From contig NZ_MOBK01000005.1 in assembly GCF_003732265.1 (NCBI RefSeq), positions 248,001 to 312,000 on the forward strand: a stretch of DNA of 64,000 nt, written 5' to 3'. Positions 9,795 through 20,153 of the stretch are shown piece by piece. The notes beneath the pieces were generated by a model. It was not told the origin of the DNA and did not search any database. It was given only the letters and a program-made list of their open reading frames with translations. Within the stretch, counting starts at the first letter, position 1; the number at the start of each line of letters is the position of its first letter. This DNA comes from Pseudomonas brassicacearum. Its GTDB lineage: Bacteria; Pseudomonadota; Gammaproteobacteria; Pseudomonadales; Pseudomonadaceae. The translations under genes were made by a program, and so were the position numbers.

Positions 9795-10895
9795 ATGATC
9801 AGGCAACAGCAAGTGGTGATTGTCGGCGGCGGCGTGATCGGGCTGCTTACGGCGTTCAATCTCGCGTCCGACGTGCGCAGCGTGGTGCTGCTGGATCGTT
9901 CGAACGTCGGGCAGGAGTCGTCGTGGGCGGGGGGCGGGATTGTTTCGCCGCTCTATCCGTGGCGCTATAACCCGGCGGTCACCGCGTTGGCGCATTGGTC
10001 CCAGGATTTTTATCCACAGCTCGGTGAGCGATTGTTCGCTGCGACCGGGGTTGATCCTGAGGTTCACACCACCGGCCTGTACTGGCTGGACCTGGATGAT
10101 GAAGCCGAGGCACTGGCGTGGGCCAAACGGGAAAACCGTCCGCTGCGGGCTGTGGATATCTCGGCGGCCCACGATGCGGTGCCGGTATTGGGTGCGGGGT
10201 TTTCGCGGGCGATCTACATGGCCGATGTGGCCAATGTGCGCAATCCGCGGCTGGTGAAGTCGCTGAAGGCGGCATTGATGGCGCTGCCGAATGTGACCAT
10301 CCATGAGCAGTGCGAAGTCAGCGGGTTCATTCGTGAAGGCGATCAAGTCGTTGGCGTGCAGACCTCGAAGGGTGCCATTCAGGGGGATCAAGTGGTGCTG
10401 GCCGCCGGCGCCTGGAGTGGTGATTTACTCAAAAAATTGGGCCTGGCGCTGCCGGTCGAACCGGTGAAAGGGCAGATGATTTTGTACAAGTGCGCGGCGG
10501 ATTTTTTGCCGAGCATGGTGCTGGCCAAGGGGCGTTACGCGATTCCCCGCCGCGACGGGCACATTCTGATCGGCAGTACGCTGGAGCATGAAGGCTACGA
10601 CAAGACGCCGACCGATTCGGCTTTGGAGAGCCTGAAGGCGTCGGCGGTGGAGCTGATTCCCGCGTTGGCGGATGCCGAAGTCGTCGGGCATTGGGCCGGG
10701 TTACGGCCGGGCTCGCCGGAAGGCATTCCTTACATCGGTCAGGTGCCCGGGTTTGAAGGGCTTTGGCTCAATTGCGGGCATTACCGCAATGGGCTGGTGC
10801 TGGCGCCGGCGTCGTGTCAATTGTTTGCGGATGTGATGCTGGGGCGTGAGCCGATAATTGATCCTGCGCCATATGCGCCGGTTGGGCGTATCTAG
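9795..10895 (+). CDS. thiO: FAD-dependent glycine oxidase ThiO / D-amino acid oxidase family
   Basis: A 366-residue DAO-fold flavoenzyme. The N-terminus has the dinucleotide-binding motif VVIVGGGVIGLLTA followed by ESSWAGGGIVSP, which is typical of ThiO. The C-terminal GLRPGSPEGIPYIG and GHYRNGLVLAP segments match the FAD/substrate domain. ThiO oxidises glycine to the imine used in building the thiazole of thiamine; no other thiamine gene is adjacent. The ATG at 9795 is preferred over a TTG 12 bases earlier. The location between the minor pilins and pilR is conserved in Pseudomonas. Confidence 0.85.
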   Translation: MIRQQQVVIVGGGVIGLLTAFNLASDVRSVVLLDRSNVGQESSWAGGGIVSPLYPWRYNPAVTALAHWSQDFYPQLGERLFAATGVDPEVHTTGLYWLDLDDEAEALAWAKRENRPLRAVDISAAHDAVPVLGAGFSRAIYMADVANVRNPRLVKSLKAALMALPNVTIHEQCEVSGFIREGDQVVGVQTSKGAIQGDQVVLAAGAWSGDLLKKLGLALPVEPVKGQMILYKCAADFLPSMVLAKGRYAIPRRDGHILIGSTLEHEGYDKTPTDSALESLKASAVELIPALADAEVVGHWAGLRPGSPEGIPYIGQVPGFEGLWLNCGHYRNGLVLAPASCQLFADVMLGREPIIDPAPYAPVGRI

Positions 10896-10944
10896 TCGCA
10901 GGATCTTCGGCGACTGTCATATTGCCTTCGTCGGAACGCCGCCC

Positions 10945-11018
10945 GGAGCAGGCTCGCTCCCACACTGGATCTTTGAACAATGCATAACCCCTGTGGGAGC
11001 GGGCTTGCTCGCGAAGGG
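10945..11018. repeat. REP pair between thiO and pilR
   Basis: Two copies of the REP core in opposite orientation (GGCTCGCTCCCAC at about 10951-10963 and GTGGGAGCGGGCTTGCTCGC at about 10993-11012), separated by about 30 bases. They lie in the 127-base gap between the convergent thiO and pilR ends. Confidence 0.8.
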
Positions 11019-11022
11019 GCAC

Positions 11023-12363
11023 TCAATCCAGGCCCAGTTTCTTCAGCCTGTAACGCATCGACCTGAACGACAAATTCAACCGCTGAGCCGCCGCCGTACG
11101 GTTCCAGCGGGTTTCCTCCAGCGCCTGGAGGATGACTTTGCGCTCGACGTTTTCCAGATAGTCTTCCAGATTGTCGATCTGCGTCAGGTCCGGCACCCCG
11201 CCTTCTGCCGAGCAATTACCCTCGGCCAGTCGTAAATCGCTGGCTTCAATCTGCTTGTTCTCGCATAAGGTGTGAGCCCGTTCGAGCACGTTCTCCAGTT
11301 CCCGCACATTGCCCGGAAACCGATAGCTTTTCAGCGCATCCAGTGCGAGTGGATGGAGTGTCGCGGCAGGTCGGCCGCTGTCGGCCGCCAAGCGCTTGAG
11401 CACATGGCTGGACAATGCCTCGATGTCGTCACGGCGTTCGCGCAAGGGCGGAACCCGCAGTTCGATCACGTTGAGCCGATAGTACAAATCCTGACGAAAA
11501 CGTTCGGCGGCGATTTCGGCCTCAAGGTCTTTGTGGGTGGCGCACAGGATGCGCACGTCGACCACCGTTTCCTGTTGTTCACCAATACTGCGCACGGCTT
11601 TTTCCTGAATCGCACGCAGCAGTTTGACCTGCATCGCCAACGGCAAGTCCGCGACTTCATCGAGGAACAGCGTGCCGCCCTGAGCGGCCTGGAACAGTCC
11701 GCGCTTGTCTTCGATGGCGCCGCTGAAGCTGCCTTTACGATGCCCGAAAAACTCGCTTTCCATCAGCTCTGACGGAATCGCCCCACAGTTGACCGGAACG
11801 AAGGGGTGATGGGCTCGCGGGCCTTGTTCGTGGATTAGTCTCGCAACCAGCTCCTTGCCGCTGCCGGATTCGCCGCTGATGTACACCGGTGCCTGGCTGC
11901 GGGCGAGTTTGTCGATGTGTTTGCGCAGGTTACGCATGGGCAGTGAGTTGCCCAGCAGCCGGCGATCAATCGCGGTAGTGGCGTCAGCGGGAGCAGGCAG
12001 GCGCAGCGCGCTGGTGACCAGTTCCCGCAGGCGAGTTAGGTCGACCGGTTTGGTCAGGAAGTCGAAGGCGCCAGCCTTGAGCGCGTTGATCGCTGTTTCG
12101 AGGCTGCCATAAGCGGTGATCATCGCCACCGGCACCTGTGCGTAACGCTGCTGGATGTGCTGCACCAGCTCAAGGCCGGTGCCGTCGGGCAGGCGCATGT
12201 CGGTCAGGCACAGGTCGAAGGTTTCCCGGGCCAGCAAGGCTTGGGCGTCGCCGAGGTTGCGGGCACTGAAGGTGTCGAGTTTCATCCGTCCCAGGGTGAT
12301 TTCCAGGAGTTCGCGGATATCCGGTTCGTCGTCGACGATCAGGACCTTGGGCCGTGGGCTCAT
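11023..12363 (-). CDS. pilR: Sigma-54-dependent response regulator PilR
   Basis: A 446-residue NtrC-type regulator that activates pilA transcription. The N-terminal receiver has VDDEPDIRE and the phosphoacceptor region LCLTDMRLPDGTG. The AAA+ domain has Walker A GESGSGKE near residue 167 and, instead of the common GAFTGA, the variant GSFSGA that contacts sigma-54, also known in PilR. A Fis-type helix-turn-helix is at the C-terminus (NRTAAAQRLNLSFRSMRYR). The start at 12363 lies two bases after the pilS stop, so the pair is co-transcribed. Its expected target, the sigma-54 promoter at 32232-32248, is in the same window. Confidence 0.96.
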   Translation of the reverse strand: MSPRPKVLIVDDEPDIRELLEITLGRMKLDTFSARNLGDAQALLARETFDLCLTDMRLPDGTGLELVQHIQQRYAQVPVAMITAYGSLETAINALKAGAFDFLTKPVDLTRLRELVTSALRLPAPADATTAIDRRLLGNSLPMRNLRKHIDKLARSQAPVYISGESGSGKELVARLIHEQGPRAHHPFVPVNCGAIPSELMESEFFGHRKGSFSGAIEDKRGLFQAAQGGTLFLDEVADLPLAMQVKLLRAIQEKAVRSIGEQQETVVDVRILCATHKDLEAEIAAERFRQDLYYRLNVIELRVPPLRERRDDIEALSSHVLKRLAADSGRPAATLHPLALDALKSYRFPGNVRELENVLERAHTLCENKQIEASDLRLAEGNCSAEGGVPDLTQIDNLEDYLENVERKVILQALEETRWNRTAAAQRLNLSFRSMRYRLKKLGLD

Positions 12364-12365
12364 GT

Positions 12366-13955
12366 TCAACTTTGTTTCCGTCCGTGAGCAAAAGTGATGC
12401 GAAAGCAGCCGCCGCCTTGGCGTGATTTGAAGTCTAGGCGGGCCTGGTTGCTTTCGCACAGCTCACGGGACAGATAAAGCCCCAGGCCTGTGCCTTGGCT
12501 ACTGGTGGTAAAAAACGGTTCGAACAGATGCCCCTGCTGGTCTGGCGCCACGCCGGGGCCGTTGTCCACCACCTCGAGCATCGGCAATTGGCTGTCGGCA
12601 TCGACAAACAACTCGAGCCAGACCTGAGCCGGGTCGTGATTCAGGGCGCTGTGGCGCCAGGCATTGCGCAACAAATTGTCCAGAACCTGGGTGAGCTGGT
12701 TCGGGTCCATCAAGGTGGTGAAGTCGCCGGAACCTATACACAGGTGGATCTGCTGGGCGTCGTTCGCGTTCTCACGGGTTTCAGCGACGAACCTTTCCAG
12801 CCACGGCTTCAGGTCCAGCCTTTGCGGGACGGTTTGCTGGCGGCGGGACAGTTGCAGGACGTTTTCGATAACCCTATTCATTCGCTGAGAGTGGTCTTGA
12901 ATAATCTGGGTCAGACGCCGATCCGCACCGTTGAGTTCCTCGGATTCGCGCAGCAATTGCGCGGCATGACTAATGGCACCCAATGGATTGCGGATTTCAT
13001 GGGCAATACCCGCCGTCAGTCGACCGAGGGCGGCGAGTTTCAGTTGCTGTGCCTGTTGCGCGACCTGAGCGATGTCTTCGAGGAAAACCAGGGTCTGAGG
13101 ATTCGGGCTTTGGTCCAGGGCAATGAAACTGGGTTGCAGCTCCAGACCGCTGCCTGGAATTTTCAGACTTTGCGGGCGCAAGGTCGGATTGTTGAACCAC
13201 AGCTGCAGACGTTCGACCAGCGTCGGGGAAAAATCGTCGATCAGCCGTCCATCGAGTGCTTTGTGCCCCAGCAGGATCAATGCGCTGTGGTTGGCCAGTT
13301 GCACTCGTCGCTGTTCGTCGAGCACCAGAATCCCCGTGCGCATGCGTTGCAGGATCAGCGCGTTGAGCGTTTCGAGTCCCATCACTTCGCCGGCTCGCTG
13401 TTCGGCGAGGTGTTCGCTGACTTCCAGGCGTCTGCTCAGCCCTTGCACCAGCAATGCCGCAGCAAAACACAGGGCGCCGAGCATGCCGACTTGCAGGTAA
13501 TCGTTGGGGCTGGCGGGATGGCTGAAGCTCAGGAGGAAACTCAAACCGACGATGCCCAGCGCGCCGACCGCGGCGATCAACAGGCCGACACGTCCTCGCA
13601 GCAGGGTATTGCTGATGGCCACCGACACAATCAACAGATTGCCGATGGCGCTGGCCACTCCGCCCGCAGCGTAGAACAAACCGCAGAGCAGCAGGACATC
13701 GACCAGCGCCAGGCTGAACAGCTGCGCCGGCCGGCGGGTGTTTCCCAGAAACACCACCAGCAGAATGTTCAGTACCAGGTACAGCCAGCTGCCATTACGC
13801 AACAGGTCGTCATTGGCGAACGCCAGCAACTGGTTGTCCAGGTTGCTGGTCATCAACAGCACCAGAGTGATGCCGATGCTTAAACGGTAGAGGTGATAGA
13901 GGCGCAGCAGTCGCTGAGCCTGTTTGCCGCCGGGACTGGAGGTCTCAGCGACCAC
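12366..13955 (-). CDS. pilS: Sensor histidine kinase PilS
   Basis: A 529-residue inner-membrane kinase, partner of PilR. Several hydrophobic segments occupy roughly residues 20-175. A PAS-like segment follows (ILQRMRTGILVLDEQRRV), then the phosphoacceptor motif GIAHEIRNPLGAISHAA with His near 320. The ATPase domain has DNLLRNAWRHS, DNGPGV and GTGLGLYL. In related species PilS senses pilin levels in the membrane. The 5' end overlaps the small gene at 13945-14178 by 11 bases. Confidence 0.95.
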   Translation of the reverse strand: MVAETSSPGGKQAQRLLRLYHLYRLSIGITLVLLMTSNLDNQLLAFANDDLLRNGSWLYLVLNILLVVFLGNTRRPAQLFSLALVDVLLLCGLFYAAGGVASAIGNLLIVSVAISNTLLRGRVGLLIAAVGALGIVGLSFLLSFSHPASPNDYLQVGMLGALCFAAALLVQGLSRRLEVSEHLAEQRAGEVMGLETLNALILQRMRTGILVLDEQRRVQLANHSALILLGHKALDGRLIDDFSPTLVERLQLWFNNPTLRPQSLKIPGSGLELQPSFIALDQSPNPQTLVFLEDIAQVAQQAQQLKLAALGRLTAGIAHEIRNPLGAISHAAQLLRESEELNGADRRLTQIIQDHSQRMNRVIENVLQLSRRQQTVPQRLDLKPWLERFVAETRENANDAQQIHLCIGSGDFTTLMDPNQLTQVLDNLLRNAWRHSALNHDPAQVWLELFVDADSQLPMLEVVDNGPGVAPDQQGHLFEPFFTTSSQGTGLGLYLSRELCESNQARLDFKSRQGGGCFRITFAHGRKQS

Positions 13956-14178
13956 TTGGGCCCGGGCCTTGCTCGAGGTGAGCCTGGCTGCAATACCACT
14001 GTTGTTGAAGGCTCAGCGCGCGGTCGCGGGGCAGGTGTACGCCGCAATGGGCGCAACGGACCATGGGCGCAGCCTCCAGCTCGGCGGAGGACCTTGGGGC
14101 ATTGGCCGCGCCCTTGAACTTGCGCCAGAACCATACTGCAGCGGCAATCAGGGCGATCCAGAACAATAAACGAAGCAT
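13945..14178 (-). CDS. Small PP0621-like membrane-anchored protein
   Basis: A 77-residue protein with one N-terminal hydrophobic helix (LLFWIALIAAAVWFW), then a short Cys/His segment CAHCGVHLPRDRAL ending in YCSQAHLE, which resembles a small zinc-binding knuckle. It matches the conserved small protein usually labelled PP0621 family upstream of pilS in Pseudomonas. Function is unknown. It overlaps pilS by 11 bases and probably heads the pilS-pilR transcript. Confidence 0.75.
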   Translation of the reverse strand: MLRLLFWIALIAAAVWFWRKFKGAANAPRSSAELEAAPMVRCAHCGVHLPRDRALSLQQQWYCSQAHLEQGPGPSGR

Positions 14179-14255
14179 GGTGAGCTGCTTTATGACGAGT
14201 GATTCAGCAGTTTAGCCAAGGTCATGGCGAGCGCACAGCGTAATCATCACACCCA

Positions 14256-14286
14256 CAAAAAAGGAGCCTCGCGAGGCTCCTTTTTG
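14256..14286. terminator. Bidirectional terminator downstream of bamD
   Basis: A self-complementary hairpin AAGGAGCCTCGCGAGGCTCCTT flanked by A and T runs, so it could act on both strands. It lies 15 bases beyond the bamD stop and separates it from the small gene and pilS-pilR. Confidence 0.88.
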
Positions 14287-14300
14287 TACAACCTGAGGTG

Positions 14301-15323
14301 TCAGTCGAACACGCCAAAGGTCATGTAACTGAACCACGAGCGGTCGCTGTTGTTGCCTTCGGACTCGTGTTGCTCTTCTTCGACTGCGTCGCCGTTGCCA
14401 TCTTTAGGCTTGAGCTCGCTCGGAATCGCGTCCTTGGCATCCTGGTACTGCTTCTGCACGTCCTGGTTGGCGCGGGTTTCGCCCGGCGGCAGCGGCGGAC
14501 GGGATTCGATCAGGCCCAGGGTGGCCTTGCTCAACCACGAACGGTTGTCGGCTTCGGCAACCGAAGGCTGGAACTGACCGTCCACCAGGCTTGGGTGGTT
14601 CGGGTAGTTGAGCTTCAGGGTTTCGAGGCTGGTGGCTGCCAGTTCGTCCAGGTGCAGACGCTGGTAGGCTTCGGTCATGACCGCCAGGCCGTCACCGACG
14701 GACGGGGTTTCCTGGAAGTTTTCCACCACGTAACGACCACGGTTCGCTGCGGCGACATAGGCCTGACGGGTCAGGTAGTAGTCGGCAACGTGAATCTCGT
14801 AGGAGGCCAGCAGGTTGCGCAGATAAATCATGCGCTGCTTGGCATCCGGCGAGTAGCGGCTGTTCGGGAAGCGGCTGGTCAGCTGGGCGAACTCGTTGTA
14901 GGAGTCGCGAGCGGCACCCGGGTCACGCTTGGTCATGTCCAGCGGCAGGAAGCGCGCCAGCAGGCCGACGTCCTGGTCGAAAGACGTCAAACCTTTCAGA
15001 TAGTAGGCGTAATCCACGTTCGGATGCTGCGGGTGCAAGCGAATGAAACGCTCGGCAGCAGACTTGGCGGCTTCAGGCTCAGTGTTCTTGTAGTTGGCGT
15101 AAATGAGCTCGAGTTGAGCCTGATCAGCGTAGCGACCGAACGGATAGCGCGATTCCAGAGCCTTCAACTTGGCAATGGCGCTGGTATAGCTACTATTGTC
15201 CAGATCGTTCTGAGCCTGCTGGTACAGCTCGACTTCGCTAAGGTTTTCGTCTACGACTTCCTTCGATGAGCAAGCAGCGGTCAATGCGAGGATGGCGATC
15301 AGCAGCAGGTGTTTCACTTGCAT
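14301..15323 (-). CDS. bamD: Outer membrane protein assembly factor BamD (lipoprotein)
   Basis: Lipoprotein of the BAM complex that inserts outer-membrane beta-barrels. The start at 15323 gives signal peptide [18 protein letters not shown] with the lipobox Cys at residue 18. The TPR-like repeats typical of BamD/ComL follow ([48 protein letters not shown]). At 340 residues it is about 95 longer than the E. coli protein. The extra C-terminal tail is acidic and low in complexity ([20 protein letters not shown]). It is divergent from rluD. Confidence 0.95.
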   Translation of the reverse strand: MQVKHLLLIAILALTAACSSKEVVDENLSEVELYQQAQNDLDNSSYTSAIAKLKALESRYPFGRYADQAQLELIYANYKNTEPEAAKSAAERFIRLHPQHPNVDYAYYLKGLTSFDQDVGLLARFLPLDMTKRDPGAARDSYNEFAQLTSRFPNSRYSPDAKQRMIYLRNLLASYEIHVADYYLTRQAYVAAANRGRYVVENFQETPSVGDGLAVMTEAYQRLHLDELAATSLETLKLNYPNHPSLVDGQFQPSVAEADNRSWLSKATLGLIESRPPLPPGETRANQDVQKQYQDAKDAIPSELKPKDGNGDAVEEEQHESEGNNSDRSWFSYMTFGVFD

Positions 15324-15474
15324 GGCGGCTTGCGTCCCTATGACGGCCGCTGTCTTGGGCGGGGCCGTCCTGTTATGATGAGCGCCCCGTTGAATAGCCT
15401 CGGGGCAAAAGACGCCGTATTTAACCACAAGCGCGCAGCCGAAACCAAAGGCTGTGCCGACGCCTAGTCTGAGC

Positions 15475-16437
15475 ATGTCCGATAAAATTGAACTTCGCGC
15501 AGAGGTGCCGTCCGAATTGGGCGGCCAACGCCTCGATCAAGTCGCCGCACAATTATTCGCTGAGCACTCGCGCTCGCGCCTTTCCGCCTGGATCAAAGAC
15601 GGCCGCCTGACTGTGGATGGGGCGGTTATCCGCCCGCGAGACATCGTTCACGGTGGCGCCATTCTTGAACTGACCGCCGAGCAGGAAGCTCAGGGCGAAT
15701 GGATCGCTCAAGACATCGAACTGGACATCGTCTATGAAGACGACGACATCCTGGTGATCAACAAACCTGCGGGTCTGGTGGTGCATCCGGCTGCCGGCCA
15801 CGCTGATGGCACCTTGCTCAACGCCTTGCTGCACCATGTGCCGGACATTATCAATGTGCCCCGCGCCGGTATCGTGCATCGCCTGGACAAGGACACCACC
15901 GGTCTGATGGTGGTGGCCAAGACCATTCAGGCGCAGACACAGCTTGTCACGCAATTGCAGAGCCGCAGCGTAAGCCGGATCTACGAATGCATCGTGATCG
16001 GCGTGGTGACTGCCGGCGGCAAGATCAACGCGCCGATCGGTCGTCACGGTCAGCAACGCCAGCGCATGGCGGTGATGGAAGGGGGCAAGCAAGCCGTCAG
16101 CCATTACCGCGTGCTCGAGCGTTTCCGCTCCCACACTCACGTGCGGGTGAAGCTGGAAACCGGTCGTACGCACCAGATTCGTGTACACATGGCCCACATC
16201 AACTACCCGTTGGTCGGAGACCCTGCCTACGGCGGTCGCTTCCGTATCCCGCCGGCAGCCAGTGTGACCATGGTCGAATCGTTGAAGGCGTTCCCGCGTC
16301 AGGCCCTGCATGCGCGGTTCCTGGAACTGGATCACCCGACCACCGGTAAGCGCATGAGCTGGGAATCGCCGCTGCCAGACGATTTCGTCTGGTTGCTGAC
16401 CCTGCTCAAGCAAGACCGTGAGGCGTTCATCGGATGA
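15475..16437 (+). CDS. rluD: 23S rRNA pseudouridine(1911/1915/1917) synthase RluD
   Basis: Makes pseudouridines in helix 69 of 23S rRNA. The start at 15475 (MSDKIELRA) gives 320 residues, the family length. The N-terminal S4 domain is [13 protein letters not shown]. The catalytic motif [16 protein letters not shown] carries the essential Asp. [13 protein letters not shown] is the conserved third motif. It overlaps pgeF by ATGA and shares its upstream region with the divergent bamD. Confidence 0.95.
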   Translation: MSDKIELRAEVPSELGGQRLDQVAAQLFAEHSRSRLSAWIKDGRLTVDGAVIRPRDIVHGGAILELTAEQEAQGEWIAQDIELDIVYEDDDILVINKPAGLVVHPAAGHADGTLLNALLHHVPDIINVPRAGIVHRLDKDTTGLMVVAKTIQAQTQLVTQLQSRSVSRIYECIVIGVVTAGGKINAPIGRHGQQRQRMAVMEGGKQAVSHYRVLERFRSHTHVRVKLETGRTHQIRVHMAHINYPLVGDPAYGGRFRIPPAASVTMVESLKAFPRQALHARFLELDHPTTGKRMSWESPLPDDFVWLLTLLKQDREAFIG

Positions 16438-17159
16438 GTGACTGGCTGATTCCCGACTGGCCTGCGCCTGCCGGGGTGAAAGCCTGTGTGACCACCCGTG
16501 CGGGCGGCGTCAGTCTGGCGCCGTTCGACAGCCTCAACCTCGGCGATCACGTCGACGACAGCCCCGAAGCTGTGGCCGAAAATCGCCGTCGCCTCACCGA
16601 GCATTTCTCTATTCAACCGGCCTGGCTGCAACAGGTCCACGGCATTGCCGTGGCCCACGCGGACCCAGGCCTGGTCGTCACTGCCGACGCCAGCTGGACA
16701 GCCACGCCCGGTATTGCCTGCGCTTCAATGACCGCAGACTGTTTGCCGGCGCTGTTTTGCGACCGTGCCGGCACCCGCGTTGCCGCGGCCCATGCCGGTT
16801 GGCGCGGATTGGCGGCGGGTGTGCTGGAAGCGACGCTTGACAGTCTGGAGGTGCCGCCCGCAGACGTATTGGTCTGGCTCGGCCCGGCCATTGGCCCCAA
16901 AGCCTTTGAAGTCGGCCCGGAAGTGCGCGAAACCTTCGTCGAGCAATTGCCGGACGCCGCTAAAGCTTTCGAGCCAAGTCGAAACGCCGGCAAGTTCATG
17001 GCCGATATCTACGAACTGGCGCGTTTGCGTCTGGCGGCACGCGGTGTCACCGCTGTTTACGGTGGCGGTTTCTGCACCGTGACCGATCCACGCTTCTTTT
17101 CTTACCGCCGCAGTCCCCGTACCGGCCGGTTTGCCTCCCTTATCTGGCTCGAACGCTAG
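16434..17159 (+). CDS. pgeF: Multicopper polyphenol oxidase / YfiH-type purine nucleoside phosphorylase
   Basis: A 241-residue YfiH/PgeF protein. The conserved set of His and Cys ligands is present: QVHGIAV, TADCLPAL and AAAHAGWRGLAAGVLE. Members have been reported as laccase-like oxidases, as zinc-dependent purine nucleoside phosphorylases/adenosine deaminases, and as peptidoglycan-editing factors that prevent L-Ser misincorporation. The sequence alone does not choose between these. It is coupled to rluD by a 4-base overlap. Confidence 0.9.
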   Translation: MSDWLIPDWPAPAGVKACVTTRAGGVSLAPFDSLNLGDHVDDSPEAVAENRRRLTEHFSIQPAWLQQVHGIAVAHADPGLVVTADASWTATPGIACASMTADCLPALFCDRAGTRVAAAHAGWRGLAAGVLEATLDSLEVPPADVLVWLGPAIGPKAFEVGPEVRETFVEQLPDAAKAFEPSRNAGKFMADIYELARLRLAARGVTAVYGGGFCTVTDPRFFSYRRSPRTGRFASLIWLER

Positions 17160-17189
17160 ACTTCTCTGATCTGCATCAACTGATCGACG

Positions 17190-17218
17190 CTTGAAACTCC
17201 CAGAATCGACCGCATCTA
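17190..17218 (+). promoter_or_regulatory. Heat-shock (sigma-32/RpoH) promoter of clpB
   Basis: CTTGAAA at 17190-17196, a 14-base spacer, then CGCATCTA at 17211-17218. The -35 is an exact match to the RpoH consensus CTTGAAA, and the -10 matches CCCCATNTA at most positions. It lies 72 bases before the clpB start and fits heat-shock control of this chaperone. Confidence 0.85.
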
Positions 17219-17289
17219 TAACGGTATCTGGCAGGTTTCTTCATTCAGGATGATTTATAGGTCCGGCCTGCTCAAAAGGAAGGTGACCC

Positions 17290-19854
17290 ATGCGCATAGA
17301 TCGTTTAACCAGCAAATTACAGTTAGCACTCTCCGACGCCCAATCCCTGGCCGTCGGCCTCGACCATCCCGGCATCGAGCCGGCGCACTTGATGCAGGCC
17401 ATGCTCGAACAGCAGGGTGGTTCGATCAAACCCCTGCTGATGCAGGTCGGTTTTGACGTCAACAGCCTGCGTAAGGAGCTGACCAAAGAGCTCGACCAGC
17501 TGCCGAAAATCCAGAACCCGACCGGCGACGTGAACATGTCGCAGGACCTGGCGCGCCTGCTCAATCAGGCTGATCGCCTGGCCCAGCAGAAGGGCGACCA
17601 GTTCATCTCCAGCGAACTCGTGCTGCTCGCCGCCATGGACGAGAACAGCAAACTCGGCAAGTTGTTGCTGGGGCAGGGCGTGAGCAAGAAAGCCCTGGAA
17701 AACGCGATCAATAACCTGCGTGGTGGCGAAGCGGTCAACGATGCCAACCACGAGGAGTCGCGCCAGGCGCTGGATAAATACACCGTCGACCTGACCAAGC
17801 GCGCCGAAGAAGGCAAGCTCGATCCGGTGATCGGCCGTGACGACGAAATTCGCCGGACCATTCAGGTCCTGCAACGCCGTACCAAGAACAACCCGGTGCT
17901 GATCGGTGAGCCTGGCGTGGGTAAAACTGCCATCGCCGAAGGCCTGGCCCAGCGCATCATCAATGGCGAAGTGCCGGATGGCCTGAAAGGCAAACGCCTG
18001 CTGTCCCTCGACATGGGCGCGCTGATCGCCGGTGCCAAGTATCGCGGTGAGTTTGAGGAGCGCCTGAAATCGCTGCTCAACGAGCTGTCGAAGCAGGAAG
18101 GGCAGATCATCCTGTTCATCGACGAACTGCACACCATGGTCGGCGCCGGTAAAGGCGAAGGCTCGATGGATGCGGGCAACATGCTCAAGCCTGCCCTGGC
18201 TCGCGGCGAGCTGCATTGCGTCGGCGCGACCACGCTCAACGAGTACCGCCAATATATAGAGAAGGATGCGGCCCTCGAACGGCGCTTCCAGAAAGTGCTG
18301 GTGGACGAGCCGAGCGAAGAGGACACCATCGCGATTCTGCGTGGCCTCAAAGAGCGTTATGAGGTTCACCACAAGGTGGCGATCACTGATGGCGCGATTA
18401 TCGCCGCGGCCAAACTCAGCCATCGCTACATCACTGACCGTCAGTTGCCGGACAAGGCCATCGACCTGATCGACGAGGCGGCCAGCCGCATCCGCATGGA
18501 GATCGATTCCAAGCCGGAAGTGCTCGACCGTCTGGAGCGTCGCCTGATTCAGTTGAAGGTGGAATCCCAGGCACTGAAGAAAGAAAGCGATGAAGCGGCG
18601 ATCAAACGCCTGGAAAAACTCCAGGAAGAAATCGTCCGCCTCGAGCGTGAGTATTCGGACCTCGAAGAAATCTGGAATTCTGAAAAAGCCGAAGTCCAGG
18701 GTTCTGCGCAGATCCAGCAAAAGATCGAACAGTCCCGTCAGGAACTGGAAGCCGCACGCCGTAAAGGCGACCTGAACCGCATGGCCGAGCTGCAATACGG
18801 GGTCATCCCGGATCTGGAGCGCAGCCTGCAAATGGTCGACCAACACGGCAAAAGCGAGAACCAGTTGCTGCGCAGCAAGGTGACAGAGGAAGAAATCGCT
18901 GAAGTCGTGTCGAAGTGGACCGGCATCCCCGTGTCGAAAATGCTCGAAGGCGAGCGCGACAAGCTGATGAAGATGGAAAGCCTGTTGCACCAGCGTGTGA
19001 TCGGCCAGGACGAAGCAGTAATCGCGGTCTCCAACGCCGTGCGACGTTCCCGGGCCGGGTTGTCCGACCCGAATCGCCCGAGCGGTTCGTTCATGTTCCT
19101 CGGCCCGACCGGTGTCGGTAAAACCGAGCTGTGCAAGGCACTGGCCGAGTTCCTCTTTGATACTGAAGAGGCCATGGTGCGGATCGACATGTCCGAGTTC
19201 ATGGAGAAACATTCCGTGGCCCGGCTGATTGGCGCCCCACCAGGCTATGTGGGCTATGAAGAGGGCGGTTACCTGACCGAGGCGGTGCGTCGCAAGCCTT
19301 ACTCGGTGATCCTCCTGGACGAGGTCGAGAAGGCCCACCCGGATGTGTTCAACATCTTGCTGCAAGTGCTGGAAGATGGCCGCTTGACCGACAGCCATGG
19401 CCGCACGGTGGATTTCAAGAACACCGTGATCGTCATGACGTCCAACCTGGGCTCGGTGCAGATCCAGGAACTGGTCGGTGATCGTGAGGCACAGCGCGCG
19501 GCGGTGATGGACGCGATTTCCACCCACTTCCGGCCGGAGTTCATTAACCGGGTCGACGAAGTGGTGATCTTCGAGCCTTTGGCGCGGGATCAGATTGCGG
19601 GCATTACCGAGATCCAGTTGGGTCGCCTGCGCAGTCGCCTGACCGAGCGTGAGCTGAAACTGGAGTTGAGCCCTGAGGCCATGGATAAGCTGATCGCGGT
19701 GGGTTACGACCCGGTATACGGCGCACGTCCGCTCAAACGAGCGATTCAGCGCTGGATCGAGAACCCGCTGGCCCAGTTGATTCTGTCGGGTCATTTCATG
19801 CCAGGCGATACCGCCAAGGGTGTGGTGGAAAACGACGAAATCGTATTCGTCTGA
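17290..19854 (+). CDS. clpB: ATP-dependent disaggregase chaperone ClpB
   Basis: An 854-residue Hsp100 protein that resolubilises aggregates with DnaK. The N-domain (about residues 1-150) is followed by AAA1 with Walker A GEPGVGKT near residue 207 and the pore loop [11 protein letters not shown] coiled-coil middle domain spans about residues 400-530 (rich in [22 protein letters not shown] heptads). AAA2 has Walker A GPTGVGKT near residue 607 and the pore loop [13 protein letters not shown]. An RBS AAGGAGG-like element (aaaaggaagg) precedes the start. It is preceded by an RpoH promoter and followed by a strong terminator, so it is monocistronic. Confidence 0.98.
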   Translation: MRIDRLTSKLQLALSDAQSLAVGLDHPGIEPAHLMQAMLEQQGGSIKPLLMQVGFDVNSLRKELTKELDQLPKIQNPTGDVNMSQDLARLLNQADRLAQQKGDQFISSELVLLAAMDENSKLGKLLLGQGVSKKALENAINNLRGGEAVNDANHEESRQALDKYTVDLTKRAEEGKLDPVIGRDDEIRRTIQVLQRRTKNNPVLIGEPGVGKTAIAEGLAQRIINGEVPDGLKGKRLLSLDMGALIAGAKYRGEFEERLKSLLNELSKQEGQIILFIDELHTMVGAGKGEGSMDAGNMLKPALARGELHCVGATTLNEYRQYIEKDAALERRFQKVLVDEPSEEDTIAILRGLKERYEVHHKVAITDGAIIAAAKLSHRYITDRQLPDKAIDLIDEAASRIRMEIDSKPEVLDRLERRLIQLKVESQALKKESDEAAIKRLEKLQEEIVRLEREYSDLEEIWNSEKAEVQGSAQIQQKIEQSRQELEAARRKGDLNRMAELQYGVIPDLERSLQMVDQHGKSENQLLRSKVTEEEIAEVVSKWTGIPVSKMLEGERDKLMKMESLLHQRVIGQDEAVIAVSNAVRRSRAGLSDPNRPSGSFMFLGPTGVGKTELCKALAEFLFDTEEAMVRIDMSEFMEKHSVARLIGAPPGYVGYEEGGYLTEAVRRKPYSVILLDEVEKAHPDVFNILLQVLEDGRLTDSHGRTVDFKNTVIVMTSNLGSVQIQELVGDREAQRAAVMDAISTHFRPEFINRVDEVVIFEPLARDQIAGITEIQLGRLRSRLTERELKLELSPEAMDKLIAVGYDPVYGARPLKRAIQRWIENPLAQLILSGHFMPGDTAKGVVENDEIVFV

Positions 19855-19878
19855 CCCATCCGGTCAACAAAACTGACG

Positions 19879-19905
19879 AGGCCTCGCATTGCGAGGCCTT
19901 TTTTT
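19879..19905 (+). terminator. Rho-independent terminator of clpB
   Basis: Stem AGGCCTCG / CGAGGCCT around CATTG, followed by six or more T residues, 25 bases after the clpB stop. Confidence 0.95.
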
Positions 19906-20038
19906 CGCCAGGCTGTTGAACTCTAAGGAAAAGGCTTGTAAAGTGCGCCCCGCAGTCAGTCACCCGCCAGGGTTTCCGCTCCCCAAGCAGGAATCCAAAA
20001 TAAGTTGCAAATCATTAACTTGAAAGCAATTTAGGGGG

Positions 20039-20066
20039 TTGACAGAGGTGCTGAAGATTGTAGAAT
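20039..20066 (+). promoter_or_regulatory. Sigma-70 promoter of the tRNA cluster
   Basis: Perfect TTGACA at 20039-20044 and TAGAAT at 20061-20066 with a 16-base spacer. It is followed by a G/C-rich GCGCGCC discriminator, as is common for stringently controlled stable RNA promoters. It lies 88 bases before tRNA-Asn. Confidence 0.8.
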
Positions 20067-20153
20067 AGCGCGCCTCAGACACACGAACGCAGCGATGCGA
20101 ACGGGTCGAAGAGAATGCGAAAAGCTTCACCGTTGTAAATTGAAATATGTAGT

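Noticed and set aside
17323..19794. 823-codon open frame on the minus strand inside clpB
   Set aside because: It lies antisense to an unmistakable clpB and its translation has no recognisable family. Long antisense frames are common in GC-rich genes.
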